From NCBI RefSeq assembly GCF_015354405.1, contig NZ_JADKYP010000045.1:1-60867 (forward strand): a stretch of 60,867 bases of DNA, given 5' to 3'. How positions within the stretch are numbered: the stretch's first letter is position 1; each line of letters begins with the position of its first letter. Under the pieces are notes generated by a model that did not search any database, had not been told where the DNA came from, and worked only from the letters and a program-made list of their open reading frames with translations. The stretch is from Nocardia sp. BSTN01. GTDB lineage: Bacteria; Actinomycetota; Actinomycetes; Mycobacteriales; Mycobacteriaceae. The position numbers and the translations under genes are program-made. Positions 17,197 to 25,578 of this stretch are shown in pieces.

Positions 17197-17816
17197 AGCA
17201 ACTCCCTGGAACTGCGTACGAACGGACGGTGCGCCGGAACGGCTACCGGACCGGGTCCGGATGGCATGTCCTACGACAAAACCCGAAACCTCCGTAGCCG
17301 CTTGTTAACTCGAACTCGGCACACGGGAAATCAGTTTATCAGTAGTACTTGAATCCTCAAGGGAAACAGCAAGTTTCGATGCAAGTTCATATCGGTTTGG
17401 AGTAGCTAGAAAATAGCTGCTGACGATACGAAAATGCCGCTGTCTGTGATGCGCGGCCGGGGGTCACGACAGGGGACGCGACGTTGCGTTACGTGAGTGC
17501 CGTTTTCGGCGAGCAAAGTGAAAGGGGCGGTGACGACGGCCCGAGACGGGGCAGCGGTCCCAGTTCGGTCACATCCGGCATCACCCCACTTCCACCGACT
17601 CATCCAGAGTAAGGCCTGTGTCCGGTTCCCGCGTGGCATCCGCCGGATTCCGGCGTCTCCCGTCCAGGTACGCCCTGGTCGCGCGGTATGTGACGCAGAA
17701 TCGTTGGGGCCGAACGAGATTGCGGTATGCGGGCGACCTGACGGGCACCCGGGCCGGGCCGCGGTCGCCGTGCGTCAGGGCGCTGACACACGGCACCGCG
17801 ACCCGTGCCGGTGGCG
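17197..17816. promoter_or_regulatory. 620-bp intergenic region upstream of the halogenase operon
   Basis: No convincing gene; the only frames lack a ribosome site or domain. The stretch 17320-17430 is markedly AT-rich for this genome and is the likely halogenase promoter. It contains a direct repeat GCAAGTT at 17369-17375 and 17381-17387 (12-bp period), about 180 bp upstream of the start, which could bind an activator. The right end holds the downstream region of the minus-strand MetE-like gene. Confidence 0.45.
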
Positions 17817-18926
17817 CTAACCGGTGGTCGTCTCGGCGGTCAGTGCTGCGGTCGTCTCGGCAGCGCGCTGCGCGTCCGCAACACTGCAGCGGCCGAGACC
17901 GCACGCGGTCGCGACGCCGAACGCGGTGCGCCCGGCCGCCTGTTCGAACAGTTGCAGAGCGTGAGCGCTGTCGTCGGCGGAATCGGGTGACACCACCCCC
18001 GCGATGACGTTCCAGTCGGGGTCCAACCGGCGCAGGGGCGCATAGAACGCGGCGTCCCGCGGCGCGGGTTCGGCACCGAACGCACACGGAATGTGCACCG
18101 CCGGAAAGGGAGTGCCGTGTGCGCGCAGGCGGCGGGCGGTGTGCTTCAGCAGGGTGACCGCGGGCGCCAGCGAACGCGGGCTGAGCAGCGCCTTGTGCTG
18201 GTAATCGCCGTAGCACAGGTGGACCACCGCCTGTGCCCCGATCTCGTGTATGCCGGTGAGTACCCCGGCCAGCTGGCGAGCCAGCAGCGGCCCCGCCGCC
18301 CATTTCGCGCCCAGTTGGTCGGCCTTGACCATGCCCAGCAGCGCGAACGGTGATTCGACCTGCCAGACCACGCGATCGCCGTAGCGCGCGTTCACCTCCG
18401 CGATCTCGTGCAGTGCGGCCTCGGTGAACACCGGCAGATGCCGCAGCGCGGCCGCGATGAGATCGGAGCGGCGCAGTGCCGGACCGAGCGGGAAACCGTT
18501 CGACACCGCCGCACCGGCGAAGACGAACATCGCCAGATCCAGCGGATTGGGTTGGCTCAGTTGCAATCTCGTCCCGTCCAGTTCGGGCCGTCCGGCGCGC
18601 ACCTCGTCGAAGGCGGCTACCACGGCGCCGATGCGGTCGAGCCGGTCCATCGCCACGTGCCGCGGTTCCAGCTTCGCCCCCGGGCGCAAGCCGTAACTCG
18701 GGAAATCACTGTAGTCGGCGTAATCGCCGGTGCGGACGACATCGAAGACGTCCTCGTGCTCTCTGCGCCGGCGGAGGTAGTCGAGGATCCAGTCCGGATC
18801 CAGATCACAGGGCAATCCGGTCACGGGATGGCCCGCACTGCGATCGGCGAACCACTGCAGCACCGCAGCATCCCCGGTCATCAACTCGGCTGGAACACTT
18901 CCGACATAATGCGCACACCTGGTCAT
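17817..18926 (-). CDS. MetE-like (UroD/MetE superfamily) TIM-barrel protein
   Basis: A 369-residue protein resembling the C-terminal catalytic half of cobalamin-independent methionine synthase. H236-L-C238 in 'VVHLCYGDYQ' and C342 in 'ATACGLGRCS' match the His-x-Cys and distal Cys that bind the catalytic zinc in MetE. The usual homocysteine-binding N-terminal half is absent, and the length suits a single barrel. Such stand-alone proteins can be thiol methyltransferases. ATG at 18926; the stop is followed by the long halogenase intergenic region. Upstream on the same strand, with a 115-bp gap, are the rhodanese and cysteine-dioxygenase-like genes, suggesting a sulfur role. Methyl donor and acceptor are unknown. 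Confidence 0.7.
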   Translation of the reverse strand: MTRCAHYVGSVPAELMTGDAAVLQWFADRSAGHPVTGLPCDLDPDWILDYLRRRREHEDVFDVVRTGDYADYSDFPSYGLRPGAKLEPRHVAMDRLDRIGAVVAAFDEVRAGRPELDGTRLQLSQPNPLDLAMFVFAGAAVSNGFPLGPALRRSDLIAAALRHLPVFTEAALHEIAEVNARYGDRVVWQVESPFALLGMVKADQLGAKWAAGPLLARQLAGVLTGIHEIGAQAVVHLCYGDYQHKALLSPRSLAPAVTLLKHTARRLRAHGTPFPAVHIPCAFGAEPAPRDAAFYAPLRRLDPDWNVIAGVVSPDSADDSAHALQLFEQAAGRTAFGVATACGLGRCSVADAQRAAETTAALTAETTTG

Positions 18927-19041
18927 CGCACTCCTCGTAATTCCGTTTGCCCGTCTACATTCTCAGCCAGATCGTTTGCAGGTGAAAGAATTCCGGGAAC
19001 CGTGAGGTAGGCGCGGTGCTGCGAGGGAGGTGCCGGCGGTG

Positions 19042-19434
19042 CTACGGAACGGCGGGGGTGCCGCCGGGAGCTACCGGCAGGCCGGCCGCCTTCCAGGCCC
19101 GGAACCCGCCGATCAGATCGGTGGCGCGGCCCAGTCCGAGACGCTGTGCGTCCGCGGCGGCCAGGCTGGAGGCGTACCCCTCGTTGCAGACGATGATGAC
19201 CTCGGTATCGGACGTCAGGTCCGGGAGCCGATGCGCACCGCCGGGGTCGAGCCGCCATTCCAGCACGATGCGCTCGACGACGACCGCGCCCGGGATCTCA
19301 CCCTCGGCGAGGCGGTCGGCGTACGGGCGGATATCCACCACGAGGGCGCCCTCGGCCGCCCGGTGCGCGGCGGTGACGGGCTTGACGCGGTTCAATCCGG
19401 CGCGTGCCCGGGCGAGCAGATCCTCGGCGCTCAT
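19042..19434 (-). CDS. Rhodanese-domain protein
   Basis: A 130-residue single rhodanese domain. The active-site loop is C83-N-E-G-Y-A-S in 'VIIVCNEGYASSLAA', the six-residue loop typical of sulfurtransferases. The N-terminal 'ALVVDIRPYADRLAEGEIPGA' is the standard start of the domain, and the end is 'LIGGFRAWKAAGLPV'. ATG at 19434 (MSAEDLLARA) is the first start consistent with domain length. It lies 46 bp after the cysteine-dioxygenase-like gene on the same strand, so the pair probably moves sulfane sulfur and oxidises cysteine-derived sulfur. Donor and acceptor are not known. Confidence 0.9.
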   Translation of the reverse strand: MSAEDLLARARAGLNRVKPVTAAHRAAEGALVVDIRPYADRLAEGEIPGAVVVERIVLEWRLDPGGAHRLPDLTSDTEVIIVCNEGYASSLAAADAQRLGLGRATDLIGGFRAWKAAGLPVAPGGTPAVP

Positions 19435-19480
19435 ACCGTCACTCCTCGGCGATCGGGCGATGAAGGGGCTACCGGCATGG

Positions 19481-20005
19481 TCACACACCGGTGAAATCCC
19501 GCAGCGACCGGTATTCGCGGACCGGTCGCAGCGGTGGCGAGTACGCGTGCACCGTGGTGGCCGGCCGAGCGCTGCGGTTGTGCAGCTGGTGGGCGCGTTC
19601 GGGGCCGAACGCGATCGTGTCGCCGGCGCGGCGACCGGCCGAGCGTACCGGGCCGGTGGGGTAGCGATAGTCCTCGTCGAGTTCGCCGATCGAGACGGTG
19701 AACGAACCCGACGCACCGCCGTGGTCGTGCGGCTCGGTGCCTTGTCCGGGCGCCCACGACAGCAGCCACAGTTCCACGCCCATCGTCAGCGCGAGCCGGG
19801 TCCACCAGCGCCGCGTGGTGTCGAACCGCACGATATCCAGCAGCGGTGTCGCCAGTTCGCTCGCCACCACCGCGGTGAGCTCGTGCAGTTCGGCCGGTGT
19901 CCACAGCGTGCGCTCGGCCACCACGGCATCGCGGAGTAGCGGCACGTCGACGCCCGGATGAATATCTTTCGCGTGCTCGAGTCGCACAGGCACGGACGTC
20001 GTCAC
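19481..20005 (-). CDS. Cysteine dioxygenase family protein
   Basis: A cupin-fold non-heme iron dioxygenase of 174 residues, probably oxidising cysteine or a related thiol to its sulfinate. Iron ligands appear as H93 and H95 in 'EPHDHGGASGSF' and H139 in 'AHQLHNRS'. The tail 'TTVHAYSPP' holds the conserved Tyr that stabilises substrate. The GTG at 20005 gives the usual 'MTTSVPVRL' start with AAGGGG 5 bp upstream; a GTG at 20077 would add 24 residues. It heads a probable minus-strand transcript with the rhodanese and perhaps the MetE-like gene. The bacterial family also contains mercaptopropionate dioxygenases, so the substrate is uncertain. Confidence 0.82.
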   Translation of the reverse strand: MTTSVPVRLEHAKDIHPGVDVPLLRDAVVAERTLWTPAELHELTAVVASELATPLLDIVRFDTTRRWWTRLALTMGVELWLLSWAPGQGTEPHDHGGASGSFTVSIGELDEDYRYPTGPVRSAGRRAGDTIAFGPERAHQLHNRSARPATTVHAYSPPLRPVREYRSLRDFTGV

Positions 20006-20313
20006 CACTACCCCTTCCACACCGCGGTCACGCGAATTCTTCGCCGCCACACCCGGTTTGCCACCATCCAGACTCACCGTGAGCGAAACTCCGCGGGCCG
20101 CGCCGAGGAACGAGTGGCGGGACGGACACGTGAACGAGACACCGTGTCCGACTGCCTGCGTCCCGATAATCGATTCCTGGTTTATCCGCGAGCGGCCCGG
20201 CTTCGAATCATTAGGTGTTACGCCGGTGGCAGAGGTGTTCGTCGCGACGGCGTGACGTCAGCTGCTGTCTCGCCGAATCACCGCGGTGATCCGGCCACGG
20301 ATGAGGTGCTCGG
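20006..20313. promoter_or_regulatory. 308-bp divergent region, no gene seen
   Basis: Lies between the cysteine-dioxygenase-like gene (minus) and the DUF6325 gene (plus). Short open frames inside it have no ribosome site or domain. The AT-richer stretch around 20165-20220 is the likely promoter area for the plus-strand gene. If the dioxygenase starts at 20077, the region shortens to 236 bp. Confidence 0.4.
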
Positions 20314-20766
20314 ATGACCAGTGCTGCCGGAATCGATGGGATGGGACCGATCGACTATCTCGTCATCGAGTTCCCCGCGGGCCGCCCGCCGGACGGTTCG
20401 GCATTGCCGGTGCTGCGCGATCTGGTCGGCCGGGGCATCATCCGGGTACTGAATCTGGCGTTTCTCCGGAAGGAGGGCGACGGGTCGCTGACCGGCATCG
20501 ATATCGCCGATATCGGACTCGAGTGCGAAGCGAGCGTGGCCTTGTTCGCGGAGGAGACGACAGGTGTGCTCGACGACGGCGATCTGCGGGAGGCGGGCGC
20601 CGCATTGCACCCCGGGCGTTCGGCCGCCGTTCTGATCTACGAAAACACCTGGGCCGCACCGCTGTCGGTGGCCTTGCGACGCAACGGCGCCGAAACGGTC
20701 GCGGCGGGTCGCATTCCGGTCGAGGCTATTCTGACGACCATGGACAGTCTCGACGACAAGAACTGA
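20314..20766 (+). CDS. DUF6325-family protein
   Basis: A 150-residue protein with the opening 'GMGPIDYLVIEFP' and the later 'LLIYENTWAAPLSVALRRNG'-type region (here 'VLIYENTWAAPL') that mark a small, widespread actinobacterial family. It has no signal peptide or membrane segment. Related proteins are often annotated as possible membrane-associated or stress proteins, but I know of no demonstrated function. ATG at 20314, with GAGGTG about 9 bp upstream. Ends 10 bp before the convergent VOC gene. Confidence 0.7.
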   Translation: MTSAAGIDGMGPIDYLVIEFPAGRPPDGSALPVLRDLVGRGIIRVLNLAFLRKEGDGSLTGIDIADIGLECEASVALFAEETTGVLDDGDLREAGAALHPGRSAAVLIYENTWAAPLSVALRRNGAETVAAGRIPVEAILTTMDSLDDKN

Positions 20767-20776
20767 CACCGGCGAT

Positions 20777-21163
20777 TCAGCTGCCGAGGACGTGGAGGCG
20801 CACCTCGTCGGTCCATTGCACGTACTCGACCCGCGTCCCGTCGGGGTGGCGGGCGTAGACGACCTCGCCGGTGGCGGAGGTGACCGGCTCGCCGAGGATC
20901 GAGCCGCCGACCTCGGCGAGGAAGTCCGGGAGCGCGCCCAGATCGTCCACGATCACCGGGCCGACGGTGCCGCGATATCCGTCGATCGCCGCGTCCGGCC
21001 CCGCGACGACGAGAAAGCTACCGACAGCGGCGATTTCGGCCTCCTCGAAATGAAAGCCGAGGTCGGCCGGCGCGCCGACGAGTCGTTCGTAGATCGGCAG
21101 AGCCGCATCCATATCCGCGACGAACAGACGGGCGTAGGTCTCGAGAATTCGCACGCCTCGCAC
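20777..21163 (-). CDS. VOC (glyoxalase/bleomycin-resistance fold) protein
   Basis: A 128-residue vicinal-oxygen-chelate protein: 'ILETYARLFVADMDAALPIYERLVG' opens the first beta-alpha-beta-beta-beta module, and 'EVVYARHPDGTRVEYVQW' closes the second. A candidate metal-ligand Glu lies in 'RVEYVQW', but other ligands are not obvious, so it may bind rather than convert ligand. Starts at GTG 21163 or GTG 21154; neither has a strong ribosome site. Divergent from the HxlR regulator with only 55 bp between, the usual layout for a regulator and its target. Confidence 0.8.
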   Translation of the reverse strand: MRGVRILETYARLFVADMDAALPIYERLVGAPADLGFHFEEAEIAAVGSFLVVAGPDAAIDGYRGTVGPVIVDDLGALPDFLAEVGGSILGEPVTSATGEVVYARHPDGTRVEYVQWTDEVRLHVLGS

Positions 21164-21218
21164 GCTACGGTCGATCCCTACGCTGGGTAAGTACGCACTT
21201 CCAGGTGAGAGGTAGGCG

Positions 21219-21575
21219 GTGAGCGGGACCGAGCAGGAGCAGGCGGCGGCTGTCGCACGCCGAATCTTCGCAACCCTGTCCACCAAGTGGGCGCTGGCCG
21301 TGCTGGAGGCGATCGGTGACCGGGAGTGCCGGTTCGCCGAACTGCACCGCGCCGTCGAGGGCATCAGCTACAAGATGCTGACCCAGACGTTGCGCACTCT
21401 CGAAGCCGACGGCATCGTCGCCCGCTACGACCACCACACCGCGAATCCGCGCGTCGACTATTCGCTGACCGCGGCCGGGCTAGACCTGCTCGCCACGGTC
21501 CACCAGCTGTGCACCTGGTCGCGCGCGCATCTGCGCGAGTTGCTCGACGAGGCGCCCGAGCAGGCGGGCACGTAG
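21219..21575 (+). CDS. HxlR-family transcriptional regulator
   Basis: A 118-residue winged-helix protein. 'LSTKWALAVLEAIGDRECRF' and 'AVEGISYKMLTQTLRTLEADG' form the DNA-binding helices, and 'YDHHTANPRVDYSLTAAG' is the wing; these are diagnostic for HxlR/DUF24 regulators, which often sense quinones or reactive aldehydes. There is no conserved N-terminal sensing Cys here; a Cys occurs in 'RECRF' and another in 'LCTW'. GTG start at 21219 with GAGAGGTAGG just upstream. Probably controls the divergent VOC gene. Ends before a hairpin. Confidence 0.9.
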   Translation: MSGTEQEQAAAVARRIFATLSTKWALAVLEAIGDRECRFAELHRAVEGISYKMLTQTLRTLEADGIVARYDHHTANPRVDYSLTAAGLDLLATVHQLCTWSRAHLRELLDEAPEQAGT

Positions 21576-21597
21576 CCCGGGTCCCGCGGTAACGGCC

Positions 21598-21629
21598 GGT
21601 CGAACGCGGATCGTCACCCGCGCTCGACC
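21598..21629. terminator. Hairpin between convergent HxlR and DJ-1/PfpI genes
   Basis: Twelve-base arms with one mismatch (21598-21609 and 21618-21629, core GGTCGA...CGCGG, 8-nt loop) in the 100-bp convergent gap. Likely bidirectional terminator. Confidence 0.5.
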
Positions 21630-21675
21630 GAAGCGGTGCGAGGCCGTGCTGCTCCCGGCCCGGCACCGAAACCCG

Positions 21676-22281
21676 TCACCGCACGTTGGGCTCGTCCGCG
21701 AGGTAGGGCGGGGCCGGCTCGTACTGCATGTGTTCACGCACCCGCCGGGCGTGATCGCGGCCGTGCAGGGCCCCGATCAGCCACAGCGCCATATCGATGC
21801 CCGCCGAAATGCCTTGGGAGGTCACGAGATCGCCGTCCACGACGTACCGGCTCCCGGTCACCACGGTGACGTCGCCGCGGGCCTGGAGCGATTCGTGGAA
21901 CAGGCGGTGCGTGGTGATGCGCCGTCCGGTCGCCAGACCCGCCTTGTGCAGCAGGAACGCCCCCGTGCACACGCCCGCGGTCCAGTCCGCCCCGGCCGAG
22001 GTGGTGCGAATCCAGTCGACCAGGGCCGGATTGTGGACCTGGACGCGGGTGCCCTGGCCGCCGGGCACCAGCAGCACGTCGAGGGCGGGGTGGTCGTCGA
22101 AGGTGTGGTCCGGCAGAACGCGCATGCCGTTGACGCAGCGGATCGGATCGGTGCGTTCGGCGATCAGCACCGCGCGGTCCTGGTACTCGCGCAGCATCGC
22201 CGAGACCATGAACACCTCCCACGGCCCCGCGAAGTCGAGTTCCTCGACGTCCTCGAACAGCAGTACCCCATATGTCGTCAT
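21676..22281 (-). CDS. DJ-1/PfpI-family protein (isonitrile hydratase-like)
   Basis: A 201-residue class I glutamine-amidotransferase-fold protein. The conserved Glu is in 'LLFEDVEELDFAGPWEVF', and the nucleophile Cys in 'TAGVCTGAFLL', followed by a His-region 'TTHRLFHESL'. The sequence type is that of isonitrile hydratase and of the N-terminal domain of GlxA-like regulators, but no HTH domain follows. ATG at 22281 overlaps the MMPL stop as ATGA, so the two are translationally coupled. A hydratase, chaperone or glyoxalase role cannot be decided; coupling to an exporter facing a biosynthetic operon suggests self-protection or tailoring. Confidence 0.85.
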   Translation of the reverse strand: MTTYGVLLFEDVEELDFAGPWEVFMVSAMLREYQDRAVLIAERTDPIRCVNGMRVLPDHTFDDHPALDVLLVPGGQGTRVQVHNPALVDWIRTTSAGADWTAGVCTGAFLLHKAGLATGRRITTHRLFHESLQARGDVTVVTGSRYVVDGDLVTSQGISAGIDMALWLIGALHGRDHARRVREHMQYEPAPPYLADEPNVR

Positions 22282-24554
22282 GAACGTGGTTCCTCCGAGA
22301 GCTGACGTGGATCGGACGATTCGATGCTGCCCGGCGCTCGCCGCACCGGGCCCTCTTCCCGCCACTGATGACGGTTGTGCCAGCGCGCCAACGGTTTCGG
22401 CGCCCACCAGTTGGCGCGCCCCATCACCTTCATGAAGGCCGGCACGAGAAGTATGCGAACGAGGAAGGCGTCCGTCAGCACGGCCAGCGTCAAGCCGAAG
22501 CCGAGGCCGCGGGCGAACGACACCTGCGACACCATCATCGCGGCGAAGGCGATGGCCATGACGGTGGCGGCGGCCGTCACGATCCGTCCGCTGCGGGCGA
22601 GCCCCACCGCGACGGCCTGCCTGCTCCCGGCGTCGGAGCGATCCGAGCGCAGCCATTCCTCGCGGATGCGGGAGAGGACGAACACCTCGTAGTCCATGGC
22701 GAGGCCGAAAGCCATGCAGCCCAGCAGAATCGGCATCGTCACCACGGTGCGCCCGATGGCGGTGGTGCCGAGCCCGCCCAGGTGGTGATCCTGGAACACC
22801 CACACCATCGCGCCGATCGCCGCGGTCAGCGACAGGACGTTCATGACGATGGCCTTCAACGGCAGCACGACACTGCCGGTCATCATGAACAGCAGTGCGG
22901 CGGTGGCCAGCACCATCAGGGTCAGCGCGAGCGGTAGCCGGTCGCTGATGCCGTGCACCGCGTCCAGATCGCGTTGGGTCAGGCCGCCGAACAAGGTTTC
23001 GCCCGGCGCCGCAACGGCTTTGAGTTCGGCCAGCTGGTCGCGCCCGGCCTGCGAGAACGGGTCCTTCGTCGTCTGTACCGTCAGATACGCCGCATCCGCA
23101 TGGGCGGCCGCATCCGTCGCCCGGGTCGAGACCACCTGCCCCTTCGCGACGGTGGCGCCGGGGGATTGCACGGCGACGACCCCGTCGACCAGAGACAACC
23201 GCTGGGCGTAGGCGGTCAGCTCGGTGGCGGGCGGGGCGGCGTCCGGGAACACGATCGGGGTTCGCCCCTGGCTGTCCACCGGGAACTGCGCGCGCAACAC
23301 GTCACCGGTCTGTCGCGACTGCGTACTGCCCGGCAGCGCCCGGTCGTCGGGATAGCCGAACCGCGCTCCCAGCAGCGGCAGGCTCAGGATCACCAGGAGT
23401 CCGGACACCAGCACGATCACCGGGACGGCCCGGCGCATGGCGAACATCGCGCCCCGATACCAGGCGGTGCGCACCACCTCGGGAGCCGTCGCGCCGGAGC
23501 GGCCGAACAGCCGCCGGATCGGCGGCCGGACGTCGAGGCCGTCGAGCCGGTCGCCGAGTACGACGATCAGCGCCGGCGCCACCACCAGCGCGCCGATCAG
23601 GCAGAACGCGATGGCGCCCAGACCGCCGAAGGCCAGCGAACGCATGAAGTACATCGGGAACACCAGCATCACCGACATGGCGATGCCGACGGTCAGCGCC
23701 GAGTACGCCACGGTCCGCCCCGCGGTGTTGAGCGTGCGGATCAGCGCCTGCTCCGGTGTCAGGCCGGCGGCCTTCTCCTCGCGGAAACGGCTGATGATGA
23801 ACAGCGTGTAGTCGATGGCCAGCGCGAGGCCCAGGGCTTGCGCGACGTTGACCGCGAAGACCGCGACATCGGTGAACGACACCAGGATTCGTAACCAGGC
23901 CACCGATCCGGCGAGTGCGAACATCGAGATCGCGAGGGGCACCGCGGCCGCCAGGACGCTGCCGAACACCCACACCAGCACGATGAAGGTCAGCGGGATG
24001 GCGATCATGTCCATCTTCACCGCGTCCACCTGCGACTGGTGGTTCAGCTCGTACAGCGAGACCGCCTGACCACCGGCGGTGACCGTGACGCCGTCGCGAT
24101 CGCCGATCAGGGGGGTGGCGATGTCGTGGGCACGCTGCATGGCGTCCTTGTCGGTGCCCGCCACCAGACCGGCGATCAGCCCGGTGCGTCCGTCCCGGCC
24201 GGCCAGTGCCGACCGTTGCTGCGCCGGTTCGTCCCAGTAGGAGACGACCTGGTTGACCTGCGACGACTGATGCAATGCGGCGAGGATCGCCCCGGCCCGG
24301 TCGCGGGCGGGCGCGCTGTCCACACCGTCCGGCGCGGTGACGGCGAACACGAGGGAGAAACCGCCGGCGCCGAAGCGATCGGACAGGATCCGCTCGGCTC
24401 GGGAGGATTCGGCATCGGGTGGGTCGTAACCGCCGGCCGGTAGCTGTGTGAGCACCGAGGTGCCGAAGCCGCCGGCCAGCAGCAGGAACAGGAATGCGGC
24501 GATCAGGGTGATGCGCGGCGCTCGCAGTACGACCGCCGCCAGGCGGGTGAACAT
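22278..24554 (-). CDS. MMPL-family RND lipid exporter
   Basis: A 758-residue inner-membrane RND transporter with the two-fold MMPL layout: TM1 'LITLIAAFLFLLLAGGFG' type segment near residue 20, a periplasmic loop, five TM segments at about 180-340, a second periplasmic loop and a further TM bundle to residue 710. The conserved 'AIDYTLFIISRFREE' (first repeat) and 'AMDYEVFVLSRIREEW' (second repeat) carry the proton-relay Asp-Tyr pairs. ATG at 24554 with GGGAG 5 bp upstream. It faces the eight-gene carrier-protein operon across a 126-bp promoter region and overlaps the DJ-1 gene. MMPL proteins export lipids or siderophores; export of the neighbouring pathway's product is inferred. Confidence 0.92.
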   Translation of the reverse strand: MFTRLAAVVLRAPRITLIAAFLFLLLAGGFGTSVLTQLPAGGYDPPDAESSRAERILSDRFGAGGFSLVFAVTAPDGVDSAPARDRAGAILAALHQSSQVNQVVSYWDEPAQQRSALAGRDGRTGLIAGLVAGTDKDAMQRAHDIATPLIGDRDGVTVTAGGQAVSLYELNHQSQVDAVKMDMIAIPLTFIVLVWVFGSVLAAAVPLAISMFALAGSVAWLRILVSFTDVAVFAVNVAQALGLALAIDYTLFIISRFREEKAAGLTPEQALIRTLNTAGRTVAYSALTVGIAMSVMLVFPMYFMRSLAFGGLGAIAFCLIGALVVAPALIVVLGDRLDGLDVRPPIRRLFGRSGATAPEVVRTAWYRGAMFAMRRAVPVIVLVSGLLVILSLPLLGARFGYPDDRALPGSTQSRQTGDVLRAQFPVDSQGRTPIVFPDAAPPATELTAYAQRLSLVDGVVAVQSPGATVAKGQVVSTRATDAAAHADAAYLTVQTTKDPFSQAGRDQLAELKAVAAPGETLFGGLTQRDLDAVHGISDRLPLALTLMVLATAALLFMMTGSVVLPLKAIVMNVLSLTAAIGAMVWVFQDHHLGGLGTTAIGRTVVTMPILLGCMAFGLAMDYEVFVLSRIREEWLRSDRSDAGSRQAVAVGLARSGRIVTAAATVMAIAFAAMMVSQVSFARGLGFGLTLAVLTDAFLVRILLVPAFMKVMGRANWWAPKPLARWHNRHQWREEGPVRRAPGSIESSDPRQLSEEPRS

Positions 24555-24680
24555 AAGGCTCCCAAAGGTTGCGGGGCGGGCTCCGGCGGGTTGCACGCCC
24601 GCCGGGGCGTCAGTAGCATTCCGGAAGTCTCTCCTACTTATAAGTTATTTGTAGCATCGTGTTCCAGAATGGAGAAGCTG
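24555..24680. promoter_or_regulatory. Divergent promoter with ACTTATAAGT palindrome
   Basis: The 126-bp region between the MMPL gene and the carrier-protein operon holds a perfect 10-bp palindrome ACTTATAAGT at 24636-24645 in an AT-rich patch, plus a direct repeat GTAGCAT at 24613-24619 and 24651-24657 flanking it. This is a plausible site for one regulator controlling both directions. No regulator gene is directly adjacent. Confidence 0.45.
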
Positions 24681-25556
24681 ATGGTCGAAGCGGTCACCGC
24701 GGAGAAGATCGACGCCTACGACCTCGGATATATCGCCGGCAGCAGGCTGGAGACCGAGGACGGCGTGCACATCTACTACGAGCGCTACGGCATCGAATCG
24801 CCGACGACGATCGTGCTCATCCCGAACCTCTTCCTGATCGCCCCCCTGTGGCGCAACTTCAGCGCCGAGCTCGCGACCAAGTACTCCGTCGTCTCCTACG
24901 ACATGCGCAACAAGGGGGCGTCGACGCAGGTCGACGGGGTGGTGGACTTCGAGCGGCACATCCACGACCTGCGCGCCGTACTCACCCACCTCGGGGTCGA
25001 GCGGCCCTATCTGGTCGCCTCGTCGGACTCGACGCTGCTGGCCCGGGAGTACGCCCTGGCCTATCCGGACGAGGTCGGCGGGCTCGCGCTGTACGGCCCG
25101 GTCTTCAACGCGATCGGCGGCCGGCGGCGGCGCCGGCTGATCCAGGCGTGGCTGTCGACGGTGACGAACGTCGGCCCGACGGCGCTGTTCAACGAGATGT
25201 ATCCACTCATCTACTCGCACCACACCGTCGAATTCGGTGGCTCGCCCGCCTATCTCGCGCTGAAGGAACGATTCATCGCGTTGAGTTCGCAGCAGCAGTT
25301 GATCACCAACCTGAAGACGTCGCTGACGGTCAGTGACGAACCGGACCGCCTGCGCCAGATCGCCTGTCCGGTCCTGCTTTCCGCCGGCGAGAACGACTTC
25401 CAGACCTCCGCGGCGATGATGGGCGAGGTGGCGGCCATCATGCCCGATGCCGAAGTGGAGGTGATCCCGAATTCGGGCCACGCGCCGTACTTCGAGGCCA
25501 CCGCCGAATTCGAGGCCTCGATCGACCGGTTCGTCCGCGCGACACTCGCCCGCTGA
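24681..25556 (+). CDS. Alpha/beta hydrolase, first gene of the carrier-protein operon
   Basis: A 291-residue alpha/beta hydrolase. 'IVLIPNLFLIAPLWRNF' replaces the usual HG oxyanion motif, and the nucleophile elbow is the atypical A-S-S-D-S ('YLVASSDSTLLA') rather than G-x-S-x-G. An acid is present in 'LLSAGENDF' and the histidine in 'PNSGHAPYFE', so a triad is possible. ATG at 24681 is chosen for GGAG at 24671-24674; upstream ATG 24669 overlaps that site. It leads an operon with an AMP-ligase and ACP, so thioester release or substrate trimming is a reasonable inferred role. Confidence 0.82.
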   Translation: MVEAVTAEKIDAYDLGYIAGSRLETEDGVHIYYERYGIESPTTIVLIPNLFLIAPLWRNFSAELATKYSVVSYDMRNKGASTQVDGVVDFERHIHDLRAVLTHLGVERPYLVASSDSTLLAREYALAYPDEVGGLALYGPVFNAIGGRRRRRLIQAWLSTVTNVGPTALFNEMYPLIYSHHTVEFGGSPAYLALKERFIALSSQQQLITNLKTSLTVSDEPDRLRQIACPVLLSAGENDFQTSAAMMGEVAAIMPDAEVEVIPNSGHAPYFEATAEFEASIDRFVRATLAR

Positions 25557-25578
25557 CCGTCGCGGCCGAGGTCGAATT

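Noticed and set aside
17406-17639. Minus-strand open frame of 77 codons in the halogenase upstream region
   Set aside because: No ribosome site, no hydrophobic or domain pattern, and it lies in the region that must contain the halogenase promoter.
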